This document shows, in pieces, positions 38,473 through 50,509 of a DNA stretch of 64,000 bases. The number at the start of each line of letters is the position of its first letter. The stretch's first letter is position 1. Both the position numbers and the translations under genes were made by a program. The notes under the pieces are model-generated. The model did no database searches. It saw only the letters and a list, made by a program, of their open reading frames with translations, and was not told where the DNA came from. Source of the stretch: Oxytricha trifallax (lineage: Eukaryota > Ciliophora > Spirotrichea > Sporadotrichida > Oxytrichidae); the NCBI GenBank assembly GCA_000711775.1, contig ARYC01016931.1, positions 118,298 to 182,297 on the forward strand. The letters are read 5' to 3'.

Positions 38473-38709
38473 GCTAACGATACTGAGACAATTAACATTA
38501 TTGTTAAAAATGAAAACTAAGAGGATTTTCAGAGACTATTATTTTGAATTAAGTTACTATAGTATTATAAAGGCAAGAGGAGATTTAGGCGGAAACCACA
38601 TATATAAAAATATAACTTATAATTGGATGATGAAAAAGGTAATCTTGCTGGTAACTAGTACACAAATGCTTATATAAATAATAAAAGCTACAAAACAAAC
38701 CAGAGCTGA
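38473..38709 (+). pseudogene. Putative extracellular/soluble exon with one internal TGA
   Basis: Follows a candidate splice acceptor (TTCTTGAAG). 79 codons to TGA 38707-38709, with one TGA near 38552. Contains ANDTETINIIVKNENQEDFQ and DEKGNLAGNQYTNAYINNK. It precedes the multi-spanning membrane frame and could be part of the same protein. Confidence 0.4.
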
Positions 38710-38740
38710 GACCCTTGATGTTGCTGAAGCTTTTCTTAAT

Positions 38741-39220
38741 TTGATGGTACTCATTTTATTTTTATCTTGTTTTCAAGAGAGATTTTCAAAGGACTCCCCT
38801 CTCTATGTTAAAATATTAAGTATATTTTTGAGTAAAGTATTAGATGTAAGAGTTATTCTAATATCAATTGGCTCAGCAGCTATTTTAACTGTACTTTATA
38901 TTGGGCTTAACTTAATTTTCTTATTAATGACACTGGTCTTATTGCAAGATCTGTTGCCAAGTACAGACCCACCAATAACAATTATCGCTTGCTTTTTATC
39001 TATGCCAATTTTAAAGATATTTATTAAATTTCAAGACTTGTATTTTTCTTCAATACTCCATCATAACAAGTATAAGTAAATCTTATCCAATTCTATATTA
39101 GGGATGTCAAAGTATGGAACTTTCTTAACAAGTAGAAAAATTTCCTCAATCACTTAAAACCAAGAAGTCACTTTTAACTAATTTAATGAGATACGAAATG
39201 AGATTAATTATGTTTAGTGA
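38741..39220 (+). CDS. Multi-spanning membrane protein frame
   Basis: 160 codons from ATG 38741 to TGA 39218-39220 with TAR=Gln. At least three strongly hydrophobic segments are visible in the first 110 residues (around LILFLSC, ILISIGSAAILTVL and IFLLMTLVLLQ), followed by a charged tail. The stretch LVLLQDLLPSTDPP followed by another hydrophobic segment loosely recalls the M2-M3 loop of pentameric ligand-gated channels. That resemblance is weak and unverified. The upstream frame stays open, so this ATG is not proven. Confidence 0.4.
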
Positions 39221-39224
39221 GTTA

Positions 39225-41190
39225 ATATAATATAATGAAATTAATTTAAAAGAGCAAACACAATTAGTACCATTGTAAAATAAAGTGATGTGGACTTTAT
39301 TTAAAACGATTCATTATGTAAGTAACTTGAAAGAGTTTATCATAGCAATGAATATTAAGTTTTATACATAATACCACCAATTTTGCAAGATCTTTTTCTA
39401 AAAAGCCACGTTAAAACTAACGATAATTTGTATATGATCAATGTCAAGCAACTTAATAATCTAATTATAGATAATTAGACTTGTAGAAACCTTATGAAGA
39501 GATTAATAGCAATACTTAATAGCCATACTCGTCATCACAGCATTTAAGTAATTTATTTTTCAAATCAAAAAGGTATTATCTTTTCTTTAATCTAGAATGA
39601 GTAATTTAACTTTAGTTGGCAAATCTCTACAATCCACCTAAAAATATTTAATTTTAAATTAATAGTTATAATATAACCATGAATGACTAAATAAAATATT
39701 AATTTTTTTTTCCTATTTTTCAATTTTAATGTACATACTGGATTTGTGTTGAAGATAAGAAAATGATTAATTATAAGAAAATTAACTTAAAAAAAAATTT
39801 GTGAAGCTTCACTCCTCAACTACTCTCTTCTTCAGACTAGAGGTAATTTAGAAACCCGGTGTCAATCTAATAAACCTATTAACCATAACGTAAATATTTA
39901 TAAATTGATATTTAATTACTCTTGTTGGTAATTAATCTTTTATTCTCAGAATATACGATATTGAATAAGAAATATATCATAGAGTGTTAGAAATAAAAAA
40001 ATTAAATTAAAGTTATCTGTCATTTATTGATTATTATATTTAAAGATAAGTGGGTTTAAATGTAAAAAAGCAAACTAAAACCTTTACAACAAAATGATTT
40101 TCAAAATAAAACAAGTATTTTATGATATTAATTCTTTTCAATTTTTTGCTTCATCAATCATTAATACTCAAAGAATTGAAATTTACCCAATAAACAACAA
40201 ACTGAGAATTTTCGATAAGCGAGAACTCGTAATTACAATTAAATACCAAATTAAAGAATGAACTACTATACTCACACTTTGCAATGATCATTTTCTAAGC
40301 AGGAAATGAAATGATTGTGTAAAATGATAAATACAAAATTAATTATTAATAGTAATTAAGTAAAAGAATAAATTTTTAAAGATAAAGAAGTGCTAAAAAT
40401 TAATTAAAAAATAATAAATAAACATTATAGGTATTTAAAGCTTTCAAAGTGAATATAAATTTATGAGGAATTTAAATTAATAAAATTGTTAATCTAATCT
40501 TTTTAAAACATTACAATACCAACTTTAAATTATTGTTTGGTTAGATAATCCTATATCGAATCCTATTATTATAAATGCTTATATTTATTTCTAATTAATT
40601 CAAGAGCGCTTCCATCTCCACAAGACTAAATTATAACCAAATTTATATCAGCATTTGATCATTAGCGGAGCTTGCACATTATAGATGCTTGATAGCGAAT
40701 ACTCACCACAGCTTAATAAATGAGAGGTCAAGATTTGAAGTAATGACTCTTTTTAAAGAATGCTGATGCTAAATTACAAGTGCTAATATTACAAATATGG
40801 CATAAAAACTTATTTAGACAATGCTCTATCCAAAATTTTACCTAACTCTTGTTTTAGCTACAATCCCTAGGACTTTTTAAGATATTAAAAGATCTATTCA
40901 AGCTTATTTGAGGTAGTACTTGCTATTTAGAGCGAAGTGACCAATGTTGTAGAAGCCACATTTCACTTATTGCTTCTTGTATAAATGCAATGAATGAAAG
41001 GATAAAACAAATACAAATCCTTTAATTTGTGATTCACACAGCATAATTGAATATTTATTTTATTGAAACTGAATATGAACCATTTTGTCCATTGAATTAG
41101 CTAAAATAGATTATTTTCGGTGAATAAATAAATCTAATCTACTTTACTTTGCACATATTTGATTTTAATATTAAAATAAATATATATTTT
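39225..41190. other. AT-rich stretch, nothing firmly recognised
   Basis: A less AT-rich patch at 40600-40990 may be decayed coding DNA, but I could not assemble a convincing frame. Confidence 0.4.
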
Positions 41191-41191
41191 T

Positions 41192-41564
41192 AGGTACTCT
41201 ACCGCAGATTTTTATGTATAAACATGTTTTGTGGTAAAGTACCTTAATTATATTAATTAAATAAAATAAATAAAATTAAATACAGCATTACTTTTTACAG
41301 AAAATGCATAATATAATTATTTAATAAATTTTATAATTAATATTAGGATATTGTTGCTTTGTAAGGTAACTTTATTAAAGATTGAATATATTAAAAGCTA
41401 TAATTTTAATTTATAATACTTTTATTAATAATAATTAAATTACATTTTACTTTTTCTACAAACTGCATTTAATGTATAAATTAAAACTTAATAATTAAAT
41501 ATTTTTTTAATTAATATAAAGAAGGTACTCTACCGCAAAACAGGTCAAATGCGGTACAGTACCT
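41192..41564. mobile_element. Hairpin-ended MITE (AGGTACTCTACCGCA type)
   Basis: Bounded by two related hairpins: 41192-41244 and 41523-41564, both with stem AGGTACTCTACCGCA and its near-complement ending AGTACCT. The interior is AT-rich with only weak inverted similarity. The architecture, a private hairpin at each end, resembles the 1.8-kb and 17.2-kb elements although the hairpin sequences differ. Confidence 0.65.
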
Positions 41565-41655
41565 AATAATATAATAAAAAAATAAATAAAAGAAATGTGT
41601 TAAAGTTGATTAAGTAAATTAATTTACCCAAAATATGCTATTTTAGCTAAATTGA

Positions 41656-41928
41656 TAGAGGAGCTATGATAGACTGATACATCTTCTGATTGTAATGAGA
41701 TTCTCAGAAATCCATTCTAGCCAAATAAGAAAATACTCTTTTGAGAGTAGATTCACGATCGAGCTAACATTAAATCGCCTACACCATCTCAGAGCTTTAA
41801 GTGTAATTACTAGCAGTCTCTAGAAGAACTACATGTTAGACAAGACTGAAATGCTACTTATGCTGAAAAATATTGCCACTAAACCATTCAAATTTTAAAG
41901 ATATGTGAAAAAGCGCTTGGATAATTGA
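41656..41928 (+). pseudogene. 91-codon open frame, unrecognised
   Basis: Bounded by TGA on both sides, open only with TAR=Gln. Contains FTIELTLNRLHHLRALSV and MLDKTEMLLMLKNIATKPF. First ATG is internal. Further protein-like pieces follow downstream (42277-42423 and 42734-43060), so the whole 41.6-43.1 kb interval may be one decayed multi-exon gene. Confidence 0.35.
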
Positions 41929-42276
41929 AATAGGGTAGGTGAGGAAAAAATGTAGACTTCAATATCTGGGCTGCTCTGACACTTGTCTAAGATTAACATT
42001 CCATCTCACTTCGATTTATCATGGAGATTTGAGTGGTGACCTTGTATCTTCCTTATTAAAGAAGTTTTTCGGGATTACGTTTGCAATAAGGAAGTTTTTA
42101 AAAGCATGAAATTTAAAGTAAGTCACATTCAACTTATTTTGAATGATTGTAAGAATAATAAGAATTATTATAGTTAGGAAGAAAGGCTCCGTATGATATG
42201 ATGAAGAAAAAGTGCAATTAAATTACACAAGAAGCACTGAAAGATAAAAAAGGTAATAAATGAAAAGACCTAAAAG

Positions 42277-42423
42277 ATGGATAAGAAATCTAAAAGTACT
42301 TAGTCCTATATCCCTGATCCTAATAATTTCGTGGAACCTCTACCTAATACACTCAAAAATATCAGAGACGAATTCCTAAATCATTCTAAGTTAATGGAAT
42401 ACCACTGCACAACTTTTAGATGA
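42277..42423 (+). CDS. 48-aa open frame, unrecognised
   Basis: ATG 42277 to TGA 42421-42423, beginning MDKKSKSTQSYIPDPNNFVE. Hydrophilic, protein-like, no domain recognised. Confidence 0.3.
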
Positions 42424-42733
42424 GAGGGTTAATAGTAGTAACCAGTAAAAGTATCACAGAATGAGCTGCTAATATCGAGAATCTAGAATTTCTATGATTA
42501 TTGTAGAAAGTCATTAAAGTATTTAAACCGGCTGCTTTTTTGAGAAATTATAAGTTTAGAAATAATTTAAGTTTTTTCATTAAATTTAAATTAAAATTCA
42601 GAATTAGTATTTTAAAGGCTAATATAGTAATATAATTGTATAGCTTCTGTCATTTAAATTAATCTTCAAATTTTTCATATTCTTTTATTACTTAATGTGC
42701 AGACAATACCATAGAGTAGCAACTTGTACAGAG

Positions 42734-43060
42734 ACTGATGAAGTAGCGAGCGCAGGGAACATGGCTCACTAGGAGAGACATCACCACCACTCGCTCGCGC
42801 TGACAAAGGGTGTTGAAATCAGTGAAGAAGCGAGAGATCTTACAAGACCCATAACTAAATGCGAAAATGCAAAAAAAACTTTCAAAGAGCCATCAGGACT
42901 ACCAATAAAGACAGCAATTTACTAAATGATGAAGATAAATTCAATAATTGTTTGGACGATATCTCAGACGTAACACCGAGACACTTGTAGCGCAGGTAAA
43001 AATTATCAATGGATCCGGCTAACTTGTAGATATGTAAAAGGAAAAATATTAACTAAGTAA
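42734..43060 (+). pseudogene. Protein-like frame in a GC-richer patch
   Basis: An open frame with TAR=Gln that starts after TGA and stays open until TGA 43550-43552, running through a MITE. Only the first 100 codons look protein-like (SLALTKGVEISEEARDLTR). A small G+C-richer patch coincides with it. Its openness beyond 43.1 kb is probably chance. Confidence 0.3.
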
Positions 43061-43176
43061 TCCTGTTTTTTCAATATTAAATATAGAACATTAAAGAAAA
43101 CTAGATTAAAATATATAAGAGAGATCATTAATAAAGTGCATTTCTATTTCATTTATTCCCACCTTTTAGTATTTAA

Positions 43177-43439
43177 TACCCCATAGATCAATTAAGACAA
43201 GAAATTTGGGGAAATGAACAATTAAATTAAAAATTAATTATTATTGGTGTATAATTATAATGTTTGGGCTAATTATAAAAACTATTGGCTCGATTAATTC
43301 TCCTTATAAAATAAACCAATCATGGTGTGTAAATTTAATTTTAGCCTAATTATAATCAATATTAGCCAATAATTATTAATTTTTAATTTAATTGTTCATT
43401 TCCCCAAACTTCGTGTTTTAATTGATCTACAGGGTTTTA
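43177..43439. mobile_element. TA-flanked MITE, family 2 copy D
   Basis: Ends TACCCCATAGATCAATT and AATTGATCTACAGGGTTTTA. The core GGCTCGATTAATTC...TATAAAATAAACCAATCA is in the same orientation as copies A and B. Confidence 0.85.
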
Positions 43440-43444
43440 TCTGT

Positions 43445-45190
43445 ATTTTTCTTGTAATTTTTTACTTAGTTGCTTAATTTAATGCTGAAATATCAAATTA
43501 TTCTTTTACTTTCATTAATAAAGATTAAAATATTAGAATGTATAGATTATGAGAGTTTCATATTTTTTTAAAGATATAATTTTCATTTTTATTTTGTATT
43601 TTATTTATGTTATATTTTTTAGATCAAACAATCGAGGAGTTTGTTATTTAACTAACACCGTCCAGCAACATCTCTATTAACATAACATACTTAAAAGTAT
43701 AATTAAATTTATTAATTTGTTATAAACATTAAAAATTATATATATTGATAAATTAAAATCAGAATAATAAGTTTTTTTGCTTTTATGTGAATTTATAAAA
43801 AAAAGAAAAGTTTAAATCTTTTAATTAAATTTTATAATATAGTTCTAATCAGGAATTGTTTTAGTATCTAACAATATGTTTTCACTCTCATACTTCTATA
43901 ATAATCATTTTGATATCTTGCTTATTTTATTGACATTATTGTACTTAAATAAGATATTACTAATCGATTGCTATCAAGAGCAGTGTCAAAGAATTAAATG
44001 AATTTTATATAATTTTAGACAAGCTTAATGGAAATTTCTAGTAGGGTAATTCAAGTTTATTTTGCAATATATCTTTGAAAACTCAAGTCTTTCTACCGCA
44101 TTGTTAATTTCAGTAGCTATTTATAAGTTAACTAAATAATACTATTGATAAAATATGTTTGTATGTCGTTATTTCTTTTATGAATACATTTGCTTGTAAT
44201 TGTGGTAGGAATCTTTACTATCTCATTTATTTTTATCTCTCATATAAAGTTAACTATGAGATTCAAAATTCAAGAAGTAGTAGAAATAATAAGGATTTTT
44301 TATTTTTAGTTTATAAAATGTTTTACTTGCTAAATTTCCTTTAAAATACCAATTTTTTAAAGTTTCGTTTAAGATTATTTGAAATAAGCATTTATCGATA
44401 ATATTTGTTGTTTTTTATTCTCCAATTTTCATGAACATATACAATAGCCTTATTGTTAAATTTCGTTCATTCTTCCTTATTTGTGATTATAAATACCGAA
44501 TTACATTTAAGTTGAAATTTATCTAAGACATATTCATAGAAGTGTAGATTAAAGATTCCTTTTTATAATAATTCTATTAACTTTTCTCGCATTTTACTAT
44601 AATCTCATACATAAGGCTCTTGTTAACATACTTGACTACAAATAATAAAATGAAAAGATTTTCCATCAACATATAAGAACTCTGCTTCATAAATGTATTA
44701 ATTAGCCTTTTCAATCAAACTAAATACTCGAATGATCTTTTTAAGACTTACATATATTCTTTTGATAACAATATACTTTTTTTATTCTACTAAACTTCAT
44801 AGCAGTATCATGAAATATTGTAATTGAGAAATTTAATCAATAGACTAGATAATTTATAAGATTAAAGTGCTTCTCTAAGTACTTTATTCTACTGCCTAAG
44901 ATGAATTTCTCCCTGTTTTAATTTACTCACTAATTTATAAAATTTGTGCTTTACAATTCTTATTTATCTCCACTGTTTTTCTCAATCCTCTTTCAACTTA
45001 TTTCTAATAGTTCTAGTACAAGAATTTATTCTTAGCCTCTAAGCAAATTCATCAAACTCTCTTTTCTATTTTTTCTCTTAAATCCTAATTATAATAGTCT
45101 AACTTATCTTTAATTGCGTAAAGCAATCATGATTTATAATAGGAAATTAATTAATTAAATCAAAAACTTAATATATTAAAAGGTATTCTA
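43445..45190. other. AT-rich stretch, nothing firmly recognised
   Basis: No domain, RNA gene or repeat relative could be supported. Confidence 0.45.
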
Positions 45191-45194
45191 ACTA

Positions 45195-45440
45195 ATCAGA
45201 CGCAAGTGGACCAACAGCACTAACATAAAATGTAAGTTTCAAAAAGATATATCAAAAGTTTTTTTTTTAGCGGTCCTACCTGGTTGGACCTGGGGTGTCA
45301 GCAGACTGAAGCTTCGCAAGGCTACACTTGGAGGGGACAGGGGAGTGACTAGGATGAGGATGAAGATGAAGATGACGAGGAAGAAGAAGATGAAACTGCT
45401 TTTAATCATGTTTCCATTTTTGATAAGTTTAATAAGTATT
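45195..45440 (+). pseudogene. MORN-like cassette 4 with intron and acidic tail
   Basis: Intron 45232-45270 (39 nt, GTAAGTTTC...TTTTTTAG) followed by CGGTCCTACCTGGTTGGACC, matching the exon 2 starts of cassettes 1 and 3. Downstream, a GAT/GAA-rich run encodes an acidic tail (DQDEDEDEDDEEEEDET). The end of this cassette overlaps the 3' end of the minus-strand frame 45406-45876. Confidence 0.5.
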
Positions 45441-45876
45441 AGTATTTAGTTTAATAGATTAATTATAAATTTAAAGTTTTCTTATTATAAATTATAAATG
45501 TCTTTTCTTGATCTGTTTACTTCCTATCATTTGTAGTTTATCTTTGTCCAATCTATAATGCTGAATCTTTCTTTTTAATCATTTCTTTTTTCCTCATATC
45601 TACATACTCATATTTTTTCATGTTTTTCCTTTCTATAAATTCTCTGTTCCATATTTCTACCTCATGAATTAAATCTCTTTGCCACTACTTTGCTATATAC
45701 AGCATCTTTTTCGATATATTGTTAACTTTGACACCTTTTCCTTTTAGTCTTTGATTCTTTGCCTACCTAATTAGTTTCTCTCCATCAATTATATTAATTT
45801 TCAGACTTTCAATCTCAGATAGTTCGCATTCGTTTATATCTTTTTACTGCAAAATTAATTGATCAAACTCCTCTTT
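45406..45876 (-). CDS. 157-codon highly charged frame, possibly coiled coil, unrecognised
   Basis: Exactly 157 codons from after a TGA (45877-45879) to TGA 45406-45408, open only with TAR=Gln and rich in Lys, Glu and Gln: LILQQKDINECELSEIES, IAKQWQRDLIHEVEIWNREF. Similar charged pieces continue upstream to about 46290 in shifting frames (IKDINIIIENFDHEKRS), so it is probably the end of a longer, broken gene. It converges on MORN-like cassette 4. No domain recognised. Confidence 0.45.
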
Positions 45877-46854
45877 TCATGATCAAAATTTTCAATTATT
45901 ATATTGATATCTTTTATTTTTCTCCTCTCTGAACTTGATTATGAGTTGCCAATTCAGCTATCCAATTTAATTTTTATTTTGAATAAGTCTTTAATCTTTT
46001 ACTTCTACGATTTCCTTTTTATAAACAATACTCACTTGTATTCTTTTGTATTTTTAATTATCTTCCTTAATCTCAATTTCTCACATCTTCCAAAACTCTT
46101 CGTTTTACAATATATTGTACTGTGTCTACTTCAGAGCATCTCCCTTCTTCATCATTTCATCTGCTTTAACTCTAAGTTACTTGGTAATCTCTGCCCTCTG
46201 CTTTCTCTTTCAGATTGATGTTATTTCTGAATTTCATGAAGCTAGAGATAAACTTCAATATTTTCGAATACTATATTGTTCTTTTATGAATGATATTCCA
46301 ATAGTTATCTAATCTATTGCTGATTTAAATTATCTTCATTTTACAAGCAATCATAGCTATTTCCATGTGCTATTGAACTGCAATTTACACTTAGAAATGA
46401 TATTTGTAAATTGTTTTATTTTTATCAAATTATAAATAGAATAATTTAAAGGAATAGAATTGATTTTATTTAATAAAGGAAGTATTATTTAGAATAGCTA
46501 AAAAAATAATTAGAGTCAATTAATTCAAGTAAAACATTTTAGTTGATTATAAATACAGTGTTTTATTTTTTCAAAGATAAGTGTGTTTTTAAATTTCAAC
46601 TTATTTGATGATAAACTCAGCAGCAAGAATGAAATTCATGATGTTATCAATACATATATTGTCCAAATTAAAGCATTATGAGGAATAATAATGTCGTTAT
46701 TTGAAGGCTCAATCAATTACCAAAAGCTGTTTTGATTTATTTTTAATACATATTAAGCAAATCTTATAAATTCGTGAGCGTGTTTTCTTTGAAATTCTAG
46801 GTATTAGTCAAGGAGAGCGCCACTTTATCATATGTATTATTAAACACTTTAAAG

Positions 46855-47157
46855 TCAGGCATATTCAGAAATAAAGAAAATTGAATAAGAGAGGATAATA
46901 TTTTTTTATTTACCCTATTTAACTTTCAATTGTTCATCATAAAGTGGCTTTAGAATGACTTTTTTTTTTGAGAAAGTAACAGTCCTTCCTAAGCAAAATA
47001 AGTACAAAAAAAATGACTAAACTTAAAATTTGTAGACCCAGTTAACAGCTTGAAATTCCTTTCTCAATTTAAGCCTCATCTGATTCATTTTATTTTTTAA
47101 ATCTAAACAGTTTCTTCTAAGTGGAAGTTAGAAATCTTCAAGTTTAAGATTTAGCAT
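46855..47157 (-). CDS. 100-aa protein-like frame, unrecognised
   Basis: ATG 47157 to TGA 46855-46857. Basic N-terminal half (CLDLKNKMNQMRLKLRKEFQ), hydrophobic patches in the C-terminal half. Lies just downstream of, and in the same direction as, the 47335-47980 gene. Confidence 0.35.
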
Positions 47158-47334
47158 TTTTCTATAGTTTACTATTTCTCATATTTGAAACTGTAGATTT
47201 TTACTACTAGTTTTCTCTACAGTTCTAATAAAACGTATATGTTAGAACTAAATTTTCCCCCAAGAATGAATGAATTAGCTGTCAGAAAATTAATGCCAAA
47301 CAAATATCAAAAAAGTTGATGCTTCTACTAGCAT

Positions 47335-47980
47335 TCACTAATGGTAAATAAAATGACGATCAAATGCCTATAAATGTTTTGTTTAATGATGCTATTTATT
47401 GGCTTTATGATTCTTCTCCTTGCTATCTTCAGTTTAATCAACAATCGTGTTAAATTGAGATTTCTTATCCTCTTACATCTTCTTCTCGTGATCTTCAATT
47501 GATTTTATAGGTTTGATTTCATTTCCAGTTAACTCTTGCAAATACTTGAAGAGCAATATTAAAATTTAAATTAATGATGAATTTATACGAAATCATAAAT
47601 GATCAGATTAGTTTAGCAGAATATCATGAATTAATAGTTTCTTATCTTTTTAGTTTGATTAAACATCATTGATTTCTAATTAGCAATAAAGCTACTAAAT
47701 ATTTTGCCTAGGCTCCTTATATTGGCATCTTAATTATTAATTTTTTCTAATCAAAATATTTATCAATATCTTAACATGCCAATCAGGATCAATTTATTTT
47801 TCAAAGCTTAAGAACTGCTTGATTTTTTAATTATTTAACTCTTCTTTTTCTTGGTCTGGTTGTCATGCTTTGCATTTCTAACTTAATCTATTTATCGCTT
47901 TAATCTGATTTATTTTAATTATTATTTTACTCTTCATCACTAGATAATTTGAACAAATTATCATCCTATAATTTTCTCAT
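47335..47980 (-). CDS. Probable ciliate gene, Gln/Lys-rich, exons or frameshifts unresolved
   Basis: Begins MRKLQDDNLFKLSSDEEQNN at ATG 47980 and continues as SDQSDKQIKLEMQ. It switches phase near 47860-47840 into FEKQIDPDWHVKILINILIRK and then LEINDVQSNQKDKKLLIHDI to TGA 47593-47595. It resumes as YLQELTGNEIKPIKSIEDH and MQEDKKSQFNTIVDQTEDS to TGA 47335-47337. The composition is typical of ciliate proteins. Short introns could explain the changes of phase (a GTATAA...TTCAAG interval lies near 47520-47585), but sites were not proven. No domain recognised. Confidence 0.5.
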
Positions 47981-47984
47981 CAGT

Positions 47985-49460
47985 GTATCATTTCTTATTC
48001 ATAAAATCTAAATTTCAACTTCATAATTAAAATCATTTAATAAACTTTTGGAATTAACTTAAATGAGAACAATTTGCTAATATTTTATATAGAAAATTTC
48101 CAAACAACATACATTCTATATCTAAAAAATATACAAGTTACTGTGAGGCTTTTCAGCGATCAATTTATCATTTTCTCAAAAAATGAGATAGTTACTAAAG
48201 GATTGGAGTCAGTGTTGTGCTTATAAGTATTGGGGGATACTTTGATTAATTGTACATAATCATCAGTGAATAAAGTATTGCTATCATTTAGCCTAATTTA
48301 ATGTAAGAATAACAAAATTAATTAATACTAGGATAATTTTGACACTTATTTACCGAAATTTTCTGATCTCCTATATATTATATTCATGATTTTATTACCT
48401 TTCACAATTTACATTTCATAAAAAGAATTATTTTATTTATTAGCATTATAATTATACTGAGTCGTTGCAAAACGTTGCTAAAATTGCACATTAGAGAAGT
48501 TAAAAGAATTTCTTAATATTTCTATAGTTCATCTCTGCGAAAATTTTACATGGAGTCCATATTAACACTACAGTTTGCTTAGTAGACAAATGTTAATATA
48601 AAATGAATAAAATAGGAATTATAGGAGTTGTAAAAATAAAAATAAAATTATCAGTGTAAATTTCCCTACACTTATAAAAGACGGCATCCAAATTTAATGA
48701 ACTAAATACAATGAAAGTGGCTTGTGCAAATCAATTAAATCTTGCCTTGTCACATTAAATAAAAATTTTTATCTTGCTTACGCATTTAATCGAACTATTA
48801 AGTATAAAATAAAAACAAAGTAATGGGAAATGTGATACATTTATAGTAAAAAATTCTGTATTGTGCTGTACAAATGACATAAAGAGACTAATTCCATTAA
48901 TTCATAAAAAATAATAAGCAGTTCTATTGCAAGATTGCTTTGTAAATTAATTAAAAATTAATTATTTTAATAGTTAAGATTCTATTTAGGGGTTTAATGA
49001 TAATAATAAAATAAAACGCTTTCTGAAATAATAAGAGTTGCTAAATTATATAAAAGCTATCCCATAAAAGAAAAATGATGTGTAAGAAAAATATTTAAGA
49101 AAAAGTAGAGAAAAATAAAATTACATTTATGGGACTCTCGCTTTATAAACATTGACAAACTTGATATCTGTTTAGGGTGAAACTTTTTTAATGTTAGAGA
49201 AATATTAAATAAAATGTAGAAATTAAATAAAATAGGCTTAATAAAAATCTTTGAATTTTATATAAAACAAAATATAATGAATTTCAGTCTAATATAAATA
49301 AAAATCATTTTATAATCCTTTTTTTTAAAGTTCACAATTTATTCTGACTAAACGAAATTTGCGATGAATGTATTTTAAGTACAGCAGTAATTTTGAAGGT
49401 TAAAGATACATTCTTAACTTTCAATGTCAATTTTGACTAAGGGTACTATCATTATCCTAT
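47985..49460. other. AT-rich stretch, nothing recognised
   Basis: No protein-like frame or repeat relative could be supported. Confidence 0.45.
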
Positions 49461-49469
49461 TTTTAATCA

Positions 49470-49477
49470 ATAATAAA

Positions 49478-49518
<41 letters not shown>

Positions 49519-49535
49519 TAATAATAATAATAAAA
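49470..49535. repeat. (AAT)n microsatellite
   Basis: About twenty AAT triplets with one GAT interruption, some 280 bp before the satellite array begins. Confidence 0.95.
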
Positions 49536-50320
49536 ATATACATAATAGTAAATAAAATTATGATTATTATAATTTAAATTTATTAAATTATTGCATAAAT
49601 CACATAAGTGAAAATTATTAAATTTAAAAAAGCTTATTAAAAATATTTCTAAATATTATCATTATTCAAAAATAATAAATGAAAGCGCCTCAGTCATAAT
49701 GGACATCTTAAATTAAGAATGTATGTTTAACCATCAAGAGGACTGCTATACTAAAATTAGTAATCACAAGTTAGCTGAATGAATTTAGTCAGAATATATT
49801 GAAAACTTTAAAAAAACATAATGAAGAATCTAGTAAGGTGAAGTTATTCACGATCTTTCATGCTTGATTGCCTTTCAATGCTTAACAATAGAATCTCATT
49901 ATAATATTGTTTACCAATTATGATAAGAAAGGATTCTGATGAAAGAAGGAAAAGTATATTAGATATTGGAGCTCATTATTTTATATTCAAAATTATATTG
50001 AAGTTTCTATTTTTATAGAATCGAGCATCACTTAGTCGGCAAAAATTGAAATGCAAAGAAAGAAAAATGTAGAAATCTTTAAATTAAACAAGATCTAGAA
50101 ATTCATTTTAGCCGAAACATAGTCAAAGCCCAAAAATCTTTTGTTGAATCTCTTAGCATTTAGGATTATTCTAAATTTATTCATTTTAAACTTTAAATGC
50201 TAAGCAACTAGAACTTGATTGTTGCTATTTAAAAGGTGTTGAAAGTATCATAATTGGCGAACTGGGGAAAGTGTGTATAATCCAACACTTGACTTCATTC
50301 ACTAAAATTTATATAGCATA

Positions 50321-50509
50321 TCAACTATGAATTTCCATCTCATCTTCACTGATCATCTTACTCAAACTTTCGAAGTGAGTGAGTTCTTGTTTGATTAGTG
50401 CTTGGAAAAATTCTTGTTTGATAGATAATATTTGGACGAAGAAAATAATTGATTTGCTCTTAAGTGTCGGTGCTTCACGTAATTCAAATTCATAAAGGCA
50501 AGATAACAT
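50321..50509 (-). CDS. Satellite ORF 1 (62 aa), repeated in most units
   Basis: Representative of one frame per unit. It starts at ATG (50507-50509), three codons after an in-frame TGA, and ends at TGA, so it is closed in the ciliate code too. Sequence starts MLSCLYEFELREAPTLKSKS and ends SEDEMEIHS; no domain recognised. Intact in ten of twelve copies. The copy near 52750 has a 1-bp insertion and the copy near 58803 a 1-bp deletion. One Tyr/Asn site alternates between copies. Translation is unproven; near-identity of copies alone would preserve it. Confidence 0.35.
   Translation of the reverse strand: MLSCLYEFELREAPTLKSKSIIFFVQILSIKQEFFQALIKQELTHFESLSKMISEDEMEIHS

Noticed and set aside
42734-43552. 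273-codon uninterrupted frame as one long gene
   Set aside because: Its second half runs through a MITE and AT-rich spacer; with only TGA as stop, long open stretches occur by chance.
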